Below, piece by piece: positions 17,972 to 27,940 of a stretch of DNA of 64,000 bases (positions are counted from its first letter, which is position 1; every line of letters starts with the position of its first letter). The notes under the pieces are model-generated. The model did not search any database. It was not told the DNA's origin and saw only the letters and a program-made list of their open reading frames with translations. Location of the stretch: NCBI GenBank assembly GCA_046331245.1, contig JAXLRH010000006.1:211640-275639 (forward strand). The letters run 5' to 3'. Source of the stretch: SSF14 sp046331245 (lineage in GTDB: Bacteria > Actinomycetota > Acidimicrobiia > Acidimicrobiales > Microtrichaceae). The position numbers and the translations under genes are program-made.

Positions 17972-18928
17972 TCAGCCGTCGACGCGGACCGAGAACCTCG
18001 ACGACACGAAGCGCGCCGACAGGGTGAAGGCCATCACGATCACGATGAGCGTGAGCGCGGCGCCCCAGGCGATCGACTCGCCGCCGGGCTGCGTGGCGTT
18101 CGAGAAGATCTGGCCGGACAGCGTGGTGTTCTGCCCGAACAGCGAGAAGTTCGTGGACGACACGACGCCCACCGTGAACAGGATCGGCGCGGTCTCACCG
18201 GCGGCGCGGGCGATCGCCAGCATCGAGCCCGAGGTGATGCCGGGCATCGCCGCCGGCAGCACGACCCGGGTGGTGGTCTTCCACCGCGGGGTGCCGAGCG
18301 CGGCCGACGCCTGCCGCAGCGAGTCCGGCACGAGCCGCAGCATCTCCTCGGTCGACCGCACGACGACCGGGAGCATCAGGCAGGCCAGCGCGAGGCCGCC
18401 GGCGAAGGCCGACCGTCCGCTCTGCTCGAAGTTCAGCACCCACACCGTGTAGATGAAGATGCCCATCACGACCGACGGCACGCCGGTCATCACGTCGGTG
18501 AAGAAGCGGATCACCGTGGCCGAGCGACTGCGGCCCCCGAACTCGTGCAGGTACACGGCGGCGGCGATGCCGAGCGGGATCGACAGCAGCGCGGCGAGAC
18601 CGGTGGTGAGCAGCGTCCCGACGATCGCCGGCTGCATGCCGTAGACGACCGGGGCCGACGCCACGACGGGGCCGGTGTTGCCGAAGGCGTCCTGCGCCTC
18701 CTTCGTCGCGAGCGAGTTGGCGGCGACGTTGCTGGGGATCGGCTTCGACCACCAGTCGAGGCTCGCCACCATCGAGAACCCCTTCACGACGAGGATCGCG
18801 AGGATCGCCAGCAGCGGGATCGCGGCGACGACGAGCGACAGGATCATCCACGCGTTCGCCAGGCGGTTCCGCGTGCGACGGCCGCGGGACAGACTGCTCT
18901 GCAGCGGACCGAGATCGACGGCGGTCAT
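17972..18928 (-). CDS. pstA: Phosphate ABC transporter permease PstA
   Basis: A 318-residue membrane subunit of the high-affinity phosphate importer. Six transmembrane segments are visible, the first being AWMILSLVVAAIPLLAILAI. Family motifs include LSIPLGIAAAVYLHEFGG, TGVPSVVMGIFIYT and the EAA-type loop LRQASAALGTPRWKTTTRVVLPAAMPGITSG. An Asn/Ser-rich periplasmic loop between the first two segments is usual for PstA. Its ATG overlaps the pstC stop by one base. The ATPase gene pstB, which normally follows, is not here; the next gene is a mannosyltransferase. Confidence 0.93.
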   Translation of the reverse strand: MTAVDLGPLQSSLSRGRRTRNRLANAWMILSLVVAAIPLLAILAILVVKGFSMVASLDWWSKPIPSNVAANSLATKEAQDAFGNTGPVVASAPVVYGMQPAIVGTLLTTGLAALLSIPLGIAAAVYLHEFGGRSRSATVIRFFTDVMTGVPSVVMGIFIYTVWVLNFEQSGRSAFAGGLALACLMLPVVVRSTEEMLRLVPDSLRQASAALGTPRWKTTTRVVLPAAMPGITSGSMLAIARAAGETAPILFTVGVVSSTNFSLFGQNTTLSGQIFSNATQPGGESIAWGAALTLIVIVMAFTLSARFVSSRFSVRVDG

Positions 18929-19905
18929 CAGCGCGCCCCCTTCGTGAAGCGATCGACCCGCGCCACCAGCAGGCGGGCCGAGATGTTGATGAGGATCGTG
19001 AGAAGGAACAGGCCCACTCCGAGGCCGATGAGCGCGGCCTGGTAGGTGCCGCTCGCCTCGTTGAGGTTGCGGGCGATCACCGACGGCATCGCCTCTCCCT
19101 GCCCGAAGAGGTTGGCGGTGATCTGGGGGCTGGCGCCGATGACGAGCGCGACGGCGATCGTCTCGCCCATCGCCCGCCCCAGGCCGAGCATGACGGCACC
19201 GACGATGCCGCCGGTGGAGTGCGGGAACACGACGCCTCGCACCATCTCCCAGCGGGTCGCGCCGAGGGCGAGCGCGCCGTTCTTCTCGTTGGTCGGCACG
19301 GTCTGGAAGACCTCGCGCACGATCGACGTGATGATCGGCACGATCATCAGCCCGACGATCACCCCGGCGGTCATGAAGCTCTGCCCCGAGAGGCTGCGCC
19401 CGAAGACGCTCCGCAACACGGGCACGCCCGACACGGCGTCGGCGACCGAGTTGTAGAAGTCCTTGAGGTGCGGCCGCAGCACCAGGAATCCCCAGAGACC
19501 GAACACCACCGAGGGCACCGACGCAAGGACGTCCATCACGGTGGTGATGGACGTGCGCAGGCGCTTGGGGGCCAACTCGGTGATGAAGAGGGCGATGCCC
19601 AGGCTGAGCGGCACCGCGACGAGCAGCCCGATCGCCGACACGACGAGCGTGCCGTAGACGATCGCACGGGCACCGAAGTGGCCCTTGCTGGGAACCCAGT
19701 CGTCGCGGAAGAAGTAGCCGATGCCCTCGCTGCGGAAGGCCGGCCATGCCCGCACCGTGGTCGCCACCGCGATGGCGGCGAGCACGGCGAGGACGAGGTA
19801 CCCGGCCGCCATGGCCCCGTACCGGAAGATGGCGTCGGGTCGCGCCGCGTGGCGCTCTCCGATGAGGTCCTCCCGGGTGACGGGGCGCATGGCGAGGTCG
19901 GTCAT
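18928..19905 (-). CDS. pstC: Phosphate ABC transporter permease PstC
   Basis: A 325-residue permease partner of PstA. It has the long first segment YLVLAVLAAIAVATTVRAWPAF, IVYGTLVVSAIGLLVAVPLSLGIALFITE, DVLASVPSVVFGLWGFLVL, an EAA-type loop ALGATRWEMVRGVVFPHSTGGIVG and GRAMGETIAVALVIG, all diagnostic of PstC. It begins 7 bases after the pstS stop and is followed by pstA with a one-base overlap, so the three genes form one operon controlled upstream of pstS. Confidence 0.94.
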   Translation of the reverse strand: MTDLAMRPVTREDLIGERHAARPDAIFRYGAMAAGYLVLAVLAAIAVATTVRAWPAFRSEGIGYFFRDDWVPSKGHFGARAIVYGTLVVSAIGLLVAVPLSLGIALFITELAPKRLRTSITTVMDVLASVPSVVFGLWGFLVLRPHLKDFYNSVADAVSGVPVLRSVFGRSLSGQSFMTAGVIVGLMIVPIITSIVREVFQTVPTNEKNGALALGATRWEMVRGVVFPHSTGGIVGAVMLGLGRAMGETIAVALVIGASPQITANLFGQGEAMPSVIARNLNEASGTYQAALIGLGVGLFLLTILINISARLLVARVDRFTKGAR

Positions 19906-19912
19906 GTGCTCA

Positions 19913-21025
19913 CTAGCCGATCTGGTCGAGCTGGGCGATCGCCTGCTTGGCGAGGTCGGCGGGAAGCGGGGCGTAGCCCACGGTCGGGGCCAGCTTCTGA
20001 CCCTCGGTGAGCATGAAGTTCAGGTAGCCCTTGAGCGCCGCGGCGACCTTGGGATCGGCCTGCGTCTTGTAGACGATGACCCACGTCGGCGACGTGATCG
20101 GGTACACCGCGTCGCCGGGAGCGTCGAGCGGGTCGTAGGTGAGATCGGGGTTGATCGTCGCGCCGGCGAGGGCGGCCGAGGCACCGGGGAGCTTCGGCTC
20201 GACGGCCTTGCCGGCGGCGTTGATCACCTTGGCGCGGTCGAGCTTGGCCGACACCGAGTCGGCAAGGTCGACGTAGCCGACGGCACCCTCGGTGGAGCCG
20301 ATGAGCGCCGCGACGCCGCTGTTCTTCTCGGCGCCCTGGGTGGTGGCCGGCCAGTTGACCGTGTCACCGGCGTCGAGGGTCCACGCGGTGGGCGCCGCCT
20401 TCTTCAGGTACTTCGTGAAGTTGGAGGTGGTGCCGGAGCCGTCGGAGCGGTGCACGACGGCGATCGGCGTCGAGGGCAGCTTGGCGTCGGGGTTGTCCGT
20501 CGCGATCTTGGGATCGTTCCACGTGGTGATGGCGCCGCTGAAGATGCCGGCGAGGGTGTCGGCGCTGAACGTGAGGTCCGCGACGCCGGTCAGGTGGAAC
20601 GACACCGTGATGGGCGCCGCTGCGATCGGGAAGTACAGCACCTGGCCGCCGGTGAAGGAGGCCTTGTCGGCGTCCTTGATCAGGCTGTCGGTGCCGGCGA
20701 ACTGCACGGTGTTGCCCGCGAGGTCGGCCTTGCCGGCGGAGGAGCCCGACTTGGCGTAGTTCACCTTGACGCCGGTCGCCTTCTTCTCGAACTCGCCCTT
20801 CACGGTCTGCTCGAGGGCGTCCTGGAAGCTGGAGCCGGACCCGTTGAGGGTGCCGGTGAGCGAGGCGTAGTCGTAGGCGGCGACGGTGGTCGTCGTGGCG
20901 TCGCCGCCTGCTGCTGCGGTGGTGGTCGTCGTGTCGGCCTTGTCGTCGCCACACGCGGTGGCGACGAGCCCGAACAGCGACAGCAGCGCCACGGGCAGGA
21001 CGAGCGACTTACGGGGGTGTTTCAC
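19913..21025 (-). CDS. pstS: Phosphate-binding lipoprotein PstS
   Basis: A 370-residue periplasm-facing substrate-binding protein. The signal peptide ends in the lipobox LVATAC with a lipidated Cys, then an Asp/Thr linker. Phosphate-site motifs are LNGSGSSFQDALEQ, NYAKSGSSAGKADLAG, FAGTDSLIKD, VVHRSDGSGTTSNFTKYL and STEGAVGYVDLAD. The start is GTG at 21025, preceded by AGGAGG. A PHO-box-like direct repeat lies about 85 bases upstream, so expression should rise under phosphate starvation. Without an adjacent pstB, the ATPase must be encoded elsewhere. Confidence 0.95.
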   Translation of the reverse strand: MKHPRKSLVLPVALLSLFGLVATACGDDKADTTTTTAAAGGDATTTTVAAYDYASLTGTLNGSGSSFQDALEQTVKGEFEKKATGVKVNYAKSGSSAGKADLAGNTVQFAGTDSLIKDADKASFTGGQVLYFPIAAAPITVSFHLTGVADLTFSADTLAGIFSGAITTWNDPKIATDNPDAKLPSTPIAVVHRSDGSGTTSNFTKYLKKAAPTAWTLDAGDTVNWPATTQGAEKNSGVAALIGSTEGAVGYVDLADSVSAKLDRAKVINAAGKAVEPKLPGASAALAGATINPDLTYDPLDAPGDAVYPITSPTWVIVYKTQADPKVAAALKGYLNFMLTEGQKLAPTVGYAPLPADLAKQAIAQLDQIG

Positions 21026-21107
21026 GGTTCAGCCTCCTGGCTGGTCGGCAGGTTCTCGTTGTCGGGCGTGAACCTAGGAAGCGTGGGTGGACGAGCAGGG
21101 TGGGCCG

Positions 21108-21125
21108 GGTGAACGTGAGGTGAAC
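21108..21125 (-). promoter_or_regulatory. PHO-box-like direct repeat upstream of pstS
   Basis: Read on the minus strand, GTTCACC occurs twice with an 11-base period (21119-21125 and 21108-21114). The GTTCACC core and 11-base spacing are what is known for PhoP binding sites in actinobacteria. It faces pstS but also lies about 40 bases before the divergent lipoprotein gene, so it could affect both. Confidence 0.7.
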
Positions 21126-21164
21126 GAGTCGGAAAGATTCGGGGTTCGCCTCTACGCTCGGGCC

Positions 21165-21875
21165 ATGGCAGCCCGGCGCGCATCGACCGTTCCTCTGGCG
21201 TTCCTCCTCACCGCCCTGACGCTCACCGGATGCACGTCCGGCGGCTCCGACTCGACCTCCGCCTCGAAGGACCCGCGCTCGGGCACCCGCAGCGGCTTCG
21301 ACACCTCGGCGGTTCCGACCACCGCCGAACAGGTCGGCTCCCCCGCCACCTCCGCGCCCACGCCGCCCACCGGCCCACTGCCACCCGAGGGCGTGCTCAC
21401 CTCGTCGCTCACCGCCTACAACGCGGCGATGGGCGGCACCGCCGGCCTCCGGGTGCTGCGGTACACCATGTGGTTCCCGACGGACGCCTCGCCGTACGCG
21501 GCGCTCCAGTCGCAGGATCCGGCGACGCCCGCGAACGTCGACGAACGCGACTGGCGCAACGGACGCGTCGGCTCGCCCGAGCCCGTGAAGCTGGCCGGCA
21601 CCGGCGACCTCGAGCAGAACCTGTTCACGTTCGCGGAGCTCAACTGGGACGCCTTCTTCACGGTCCTCGCGGACGGCGACGCACCGAAGGCCGTCGAGGC
21701 GAAGGTGGGCCATCCGCTCGACGGCTCGGTCGGCGTCACGCACATGATCGTCACCAAGGACCTGCCGTTCTCCGCGAACACCGTGGTGCGCATCTACGTC
21801 GACGGCGGACGGCGGTCGCAGGGCGGCTACGTGCAGTACCTGGCGAGTGGCACCCTCGACAAGGTGCAGGCCTGA
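21165..21875 (+). CDS. Secreted lipoprotein of unknown function
   Basis: A 236-residue lipoprotein: basic start (AARRAS), hydrophobic core (VPLAFLLTALTLTGC) with lipobox LTGC, then a Ser/Thr/Pro-rich linker of about 60 residues. The C-terminal 140 residues form an alpha/beta domain (LRVLRYTMWFPTDASPYAAL, NLFTFAELNWDAFFTVLADG, VGVTHMIVTKDLPFS, NTVVRIYVDGGR) that I do not recognise. ATG is 6 bases after TACGCT (21153-21158), a leaderless pattern. It is divergent from pstS and shares the PHO-box region, so a role in phosphate-limited conditions is possible but unproven. Confidence 0.8.
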   Translation: MAARRASTVPLAFLLTALTLTGCTSGGSDSTSASKDPRSGTRSGFDTSAVPTTAEQVGSPATSAPTPPTGPLPPEGVLTSSLTAYNAAMGGTAGLRVLRYTMWFPTDASPYAALQSQDPATPANVDERDWRNGRVGSPEPVKLAGTGDLEQNLFTFAELNWDAFFTVLADGDAPKAVEAKVGHPLDGSVGVTHMIVTKDLPFSANTVVRIYVDGGRRSQGGYVQYLASGTLDKVQA

Positions 21876-21928
21876 GCCGACCGAACGGCGGCGCGGCGGC
21901 GATCGGGCATCGGTGCCAAGATGCGGGG

Positions 21929-22384
21929 ATGCTCGACCTGCAGGAGATCTCGGACCGGCTCGAACTGATGGATCTGATGGTGCGCTACGCGCACGCCGTC
22001 GACACCCGCCGGTGGGACGACTTCGACGACATCTTCACCCCCGACGCCGTGATCGACTACACCGCCTTCGGCGCGCCCCGTGGCACCGTCGCCGAGACGA
22101 AGGCCTACCTGGCGGAGACGCTGGCGGGCTTCCCCGCGTTCCAGCACCTCGTGTCGAACCCCATGCTGACGATCGACGGCGACACCGCGACGGGCCGCAC
22201 CATGTGCTTCAACCCGATGGGCGTCGCACGCCCCGACGGGCAGCCGGGCGAGCCGCGCATCTTCTTCTGCGGCCTCTGGTACCTCGACCGCTTCGTGCGC
22301 ACCCCCGACGGGTGGCGCATCGCCGAGCGCGTCGAGGAGAAGAGCTGGGTGCACAACATGGGCCCCGCGTTCGGCGGGTCCTGA
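21929..22384 (+). CDS. SnoaL-like (NTF2-fold) protein
   Basis: A 151-residue protein of the SnoaL_4/NTF2 superfamily. Typical features are the N-terminal helix ISDRLELMDLMVRYAHAVD, TRRWDDFDDIFTPDAVIDYTAFGA, the middle strands NPMLTIDGDTATGRTMCFN and the terminal FFCGLWYLDRFVRTPDGWRIAERVEE. The RRWD-DIFTPD-D pattern resembles small dehydratases and ring-hydroxylating-dioxygenase-like scaffolds, but the reaction is unknown. ATG is 6 bases after CAAGAT (21917-21922). The convergent neighbour is a coiled-coil protein gene. Confidence 0.85.
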   Translation: MLDLQEISDRLELMDLMVRYAHAVDTRRWDDFDDIFTPDAVIDYTAFGAPRGTVAETKAYLAETLAGFPAFQHLVSNPMLTIDGDTATGRTMCFNPMGVARPDGQPGEPRIFFCGLWYLDRFVRTPDGWRIAERVEEKSWVHNMGPAFGGS

Positions 22385-22388
22385 CCGC

Positions 22389-22835
22389 TCAGCCGACGGC
22401 GCGGACGACCCTCGCCGCCTGCCGCAGCACCAGCAGCGGCGGCGTCGTGGGATGGTCCCGATCGTGCCGGGCGGCCAGCTCGATCAGCTCGTCCGCCATG
22501 CCGGGCCGCACCAGTGAGCGCAGCGCACGCAGCTCCTCCGCGAGCTCCTCGCGCTGACGGCGGGCCTCGCCGAGCTCGATCTCTGCGAGCACCGCGGCGT
22601 GCCGCGCCTCGTCGATCTCGGCCCGGGCCTCCGCCAGCTGCGCCTGCACCTGACGGAGCTCCTCGGTGGCACGGATCTCCGTGACCGTGTTCCACCCGGC
22701 GTCCTCGACGAGCTCGTCGACGAGGCCGACCAGCTGGTCGCGATGGGCGGCGTCACCGAGGACGCCGACCACCCGTCGCAGCTGGGCGACCTCCTCGGAC
22801 CGATCGCGCGGGAGATGGCGGGTCCGGGTGAACAC
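22389..22835 (-). CDS. Coiled-coil hypothetical protein
   Basis: A 148-residue protein with no signal peptide. Residues from about 50 to 110 form a strongly charged heptad-like helix (RATEELRQVQAQLAEARAEI, then EIELGEARRQREELAEELRAL), clearly a coiled coil. The flanking parts (VAQLRRVVGVLGDAAHRDQL and ADELIELAARHDRDH) are also helical. Codons end strongly in G/C, supporting expression. The start is GTG at 22835. It lies 9 bases after the lon stop in the same direction, so it may be co-transcribed with lon; function is unknown. Confidence 0.72.
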   Translation of the reverse strand: MFTRTRHLPRDRSEEVAQLRRVVGVLGDAAHRDQLVGLVDELVEDAGWNTVTEIRATEELRQVQAQLAEARAEIDEARHAAVLAEIELGEARRQREELAEELRALRSLVRPGMADELIELAARHDRDHPTTPPLLVLRQAARVVRAVG

Positions 22836-22844
22836 GCCCCCCGA

Positions 22845-25211
<2,367 letters not shown>

Positions 25212-25255
25212 GTTGGGGGGCCTCCCTCAGGGAATTAGTTCAGGCCCTTCAACCA

Positions 25256-25268
25256 TTGAGGTCCTCAA
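25256..25268. promoter_or_regulatory. Short palindrome upstream of lon
   Basis: TTGAGG and CCTCAA flank one base, 45 bases before the lon ATG and 49 bases after the acyl-CoA ligase stop. It shares the TTGAG/CTCAA half-sites of the HspR-binding HAIR element but not its 7-base spacing, so it is not called as HAIR. A regulator site is possible. Confidence 0.3.
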
Positions 25269-25316
25269 CCCATTCCCGCCCCCCGGCCACGCCCTGGTGG
25301 GGGTGTCGGACCGGCG

Positions 25317-26909
25317 CTAGACGGCCGGCTTCGCGTCGGCCATCTCGCGCAGCTCGTTCTTCGCGACCTTGTCGAGCGTCGCCTTCGGGAAGTCGTCCAC
25401 GAAGTACACGGCGCGGGGCACCTTGAAGTCGGCGAGGTTCTGCTTGCAGGCGTCGATGATCGCTGCAGCGAGCTCGTCGTCGTCGGCGTTCGGATCGGCC
25501 TTCACCACGAACGCCACGGCCACCTGGTCGAGCATCTCGTGCTGCTTGCCCACCACGGCCACGTCGGCGATGCCGGGCACGGTGCGCACCTGGTCCTCCA
25601 CCTCGCGGGCCGACACGTTCTCGCCGCCGACCTTCAGGGCGTCCTTGTCGCGGTCGCGGTACTCGAGGTTGCCGTCGGGGCCGAGGAGGACGAGATCGCC
25701 CGTCATCAGCCAGCCGTCCTCGTTGAAGGCCTTGTTGTTGGCCTCCTCGTTGTCGTAGTACTCGAGGAAGAGCTGGATGCCGCGGGTGCCGCGCAGCCAG
25801 ATCTCGCCGATCTCGCCTTCCTGGGTGATCTCGCCGGTCTCCGGGTCGACGATGAGCATCTCGTAACCGGGGGCGACGCGACCCATCGCGAGTCGCGGGT
25901 ACCGCTCGAACTTGTTGTCGCGCACGGCGTGGATGACCGTCTCGGTCATGCCGTACGCGGCGACGACCCGCATGCCGAGCCAGGCATCGAGCTCCGGCAT
26001 GATCAGGCCGAACACGCCGACCTTCACCGTGTGCTCGGGGATGGGCTGCGGAGCGACGGCCTTGAAGATGAACGGGATCAGCGAGATGTGCGTCACCGAG
26101 TGCTTCTGGATGACCTCCCAGAACCGGCTCGACGAGAACTTCGGCTGCAGCACGACGGTGCCGCCGGCCCCGAGCGTCGTCCAGATCGACCAGCTCTGCG
26201 CGTTCACGTGGAAGAACGGCAGGTAGATGAGGTAGGTGTCGCCCTCCTCCATGTCGATGTTGACCGGGCCGTTCTTGGCCGCCCACAGCGCGTTGCCGTG
26301 CGTGTGCACGACGGCCTTCGGGCGCGAGGTGGTGCCCGACGTGAAGAGGATGCCGGCCGGCAGGAGCGCGTTCGGGGTGTGCCGGGGCGCCTCGGGGAGG
26401 TCGTGGTCGAGGAGCACCGAGAAGGGCTCGTGCGCGCGGGTCACCTCGGGTGCGGTGGCCGGCTCGCCGGAGTCGTCGGCGGTGACGACGAGCCAGCCGA
26501 GGTCGGGCACGGCGTCGGCCACGAGCTGCGCGTACTGCGGCTGGGTGATGGCGCCCACGCAGCCGGTGTGGGTGGCGAAGTAGTTGATCTCCGCCGCGAC
26601 GCTGCGGGTGTTCGTGGTCACGCCGACGGCGCCGATGCGGGCGCAGGCGTACCAGGCGATGACGGCCTCGGGGCAGTTGTCGGCGTGGATCAGCACCTTG
26701 TCGCCGAGGGTGACCCCGTGTGCGACGAGGCCCGACGCCACCTTCTCGACGTCGTCGGCGAACTGCCGGTAGGTCCAGGTGCGGCCCTCACCGTTGCGCG
26801 GTTCCCAGACCAGGAAGGAGCGGTCGGGCGTCGCGTCGGCCCAGTGCCGGATGAGCCAGGGGATGTCCTGGCCCACGAACTGGAACGCGTCGATTTCCGC
26901 TTGCTGCAT
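25317..26909 (-). CDS. Acyl-CoA synthetase (AMP-forming)
   Basis: A 530-residue acyl-adenylate-forming enzyme that would activate a carboxylic acid to its CoA thioester. Motifs in order: ATP loop FTSGTTSRPKAVVHTHGN, YLPFFHVNAQSWS, the adenine site VVAAYGMTETV, hinge GWLMTGDLVLLGPDG-LEYRDRDKD and the catalytic Lys region near FPKATLDKVAKNELRE. The overall layout fits medium/long-chain fatty acyl or crotonobetaine/carnitine-type ligases; chain length cannot be read here. It is transcribed towards lon and is divergent from the FHA protein gene. Confidence 0.9.
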   Translation of the reverse strand: MQQAEIDAFQFVGQDIPWLIRHWADATPDRSFLVWEPRNGEGRTWTYRQFADDVEKVASGLVAHGVTLGDKVLIHADNCPEAVIAWYACARIGAVGVTTNTRSVAAEINYFATHTGCVGAITQPQYAQLVADAVPDLGWLVVTADDSGEPATAPEVTRAHEPFSVLLDHDLPEAPRHTPNALLPAGILFTSGTTSRPKAVVHTHGNALWAAKNGPVNIDMEEGDTYLIYLPFFHVNAQSWSIWTTLGAGGTVVLQPKFSSSRFWEVIQKHSVTHISLIPFIFKAVAPQPIPEHTVKVGVFGLIMPELDAWLGMRVVAAYGMTETVIHAVRDNKFERYPRLAMGRVAPGYEMLIVDPETGEITQEGEIGEIWLRGTRGIQLFLEYYDNEEANNKAFNEDGWLMTGDLVLLGPDGNLEYRDRDKDALKVGGENVSAREVEDQVRTVPGIADVAVVGKQHEMLDQVAVAFVVKADPNADDDELAAAIIDACKQNLADFKVPRAVYFVDDFPKATLDKVAKNELREMADAKPAV

Positions 26910-26976
26910 GTCTGACCCCTTGCGCCTCGTGAGATGAACAGCGCACAGCTTCGCACTGGGCGCCGCGACCCACCAA

Positions 26977-27007
26977 GCCCCCCGAGTGGTGTGCACACTC
27001 GGGGGGC
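26977..27007. repeat. GC-rich palindrome in divergent gap
   Basis: Arms GCCCCCCGAGTG (26977-26988) and CACTCGGGGGGC (26996-27007) are perfectly complementary over 12 bases around a 7-base centre. It lies in the 251-base gap between the acyl-CoA ligase and FHA genes, which diverge, so it is not placed as a terminator. Nothing else coding was seen in this gap. Confidence 0.5.
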
Positions 27008-27160
27008 GTGGGGCCGCCGCTTGGGCGGGGCGTGGGCTCATGCCTCACATCTTCCAACGTGTCCGCCGTTTCGGAAGGACCCGATCGTCGCGCGGTTCGG
27101 GTGTCGCGTGTCCCGGCACCCCTGCTCAGATTTCCCGTCACATCCCTCCCCCGAGTGCGA

Positions 27161-27940
27161 ATGTGTACCGTGACCGTGCTTCCGCTCCGCCCGTCCGCCG
27201 AACGCGGACGACTCAGCTACCGCGTCGGGCGGGAGCAGACCGACCGGTCCGAGATGATCCTCCGGGACGATTCGGTGGTGGCGTTCGGCCGTGGAGCGCA
27301 GTGCGAGGTGCGCATCGGGCACGCTCCGACGCGCGACGACGAGATGCCCCGCGTCGCCGGATGGCTCATCGTGGCGCACGGGCGCGTGATCGTGGAGGCG
27401 GCGCCCACACCCGGCGCGGATGCCGCCGGCACCGACGCCGTCGAGGCTGCGTCGGATCTGCGCCAGCACGAGGTGCGCCGGGCGCTGCAGCTCTCCTACG
27501 CCGGCGGCCCGCCGATGCCGATCGCACCCGGCTCGGCGGTCTCGCCGGCATCGAACGTCTTCACGGTCGAGGTGCTCGGCGCCAACCGCACCTGGGAGCT
27601 CGACGTCGTGGCGTTGAACCGGTACGACGATCCCGTGCCCTCGGGCCACGACGAGCCCCGCACCAACGGCGTCGGCGTCATGCTCACGGACCTGCAGCGG
27701 GAGGTGCTGCTCGCCTACGCTCGCCCGGTGCTCGCCGGCGCCGTGGAACCCGCCACCCACGACCAGGTCGCGGCGCACGTGTGCCTGTCGCGATCGGCCG
27801 TGCGACGGGTGCTCGACCGCATCAGCGACGAGTTCTACAACAAGCGGCTGTGGTCGCCGGAGTCTGCGGACACCCGCGTTCGGGTGGTCGAGGCGGCGCG
27901 CCACAACCAGTTGCTGGGGCCGACGGCCGCACGTCTGTGA
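27161..27940 (+). CDS. FHA-like / winged-helix regulatory protein
   Basis: A 259-residue protein. The N-terminal part (RDDSVVAFGRGAQCEVRIGH, then VAGWLIVAHGRVIVE) resembles an FHA fold, a phosphothreonine-binding module, with the GR core motif. The C-terminal part (LTDLQREVLLAYARPVL, DQVAAHVCLSRSAVRRVLD, RISDEFYNKRL) looks like a winged helix-turn-helix. It overlaps the downstream kinase gene by four bases (GTGA), so it may be that kinase's substrate or reader. ATG at 27161 was chosen; longer in-frame starts would run through the gap palindrome. The family reading is by eye. Confidence 0.7.
   Translation: MCTVTVLPLRPSAERGRLSYRVGREQTDRSEMILRDDSVVAFGRGAQCEVRIGHAPTRDDEMPRVAGWLIVAHGRVIVEAAPTPGADAAGTDAVEAASDLRQHEVRRALQLSYAGGPPMPIAPGSAVSPASNVFTVEVLGANRTWELDVVALNRYDDPVPSGHDEPRTNGVGVMLTDLQREVLLAYARPVLAGAVEPATHDQVAAHVCLSRSAVRRVLDRISDEFYNKRLWSPESADTRVRVVEAARHNQLLGPTAARL

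Noticed and set aside
25256..25268. HAIR element (HspR site) upstream of lon
   Set aside because: The half-sites match but the spacer is 1 base rather than 7, so a HAIR call is not supported.
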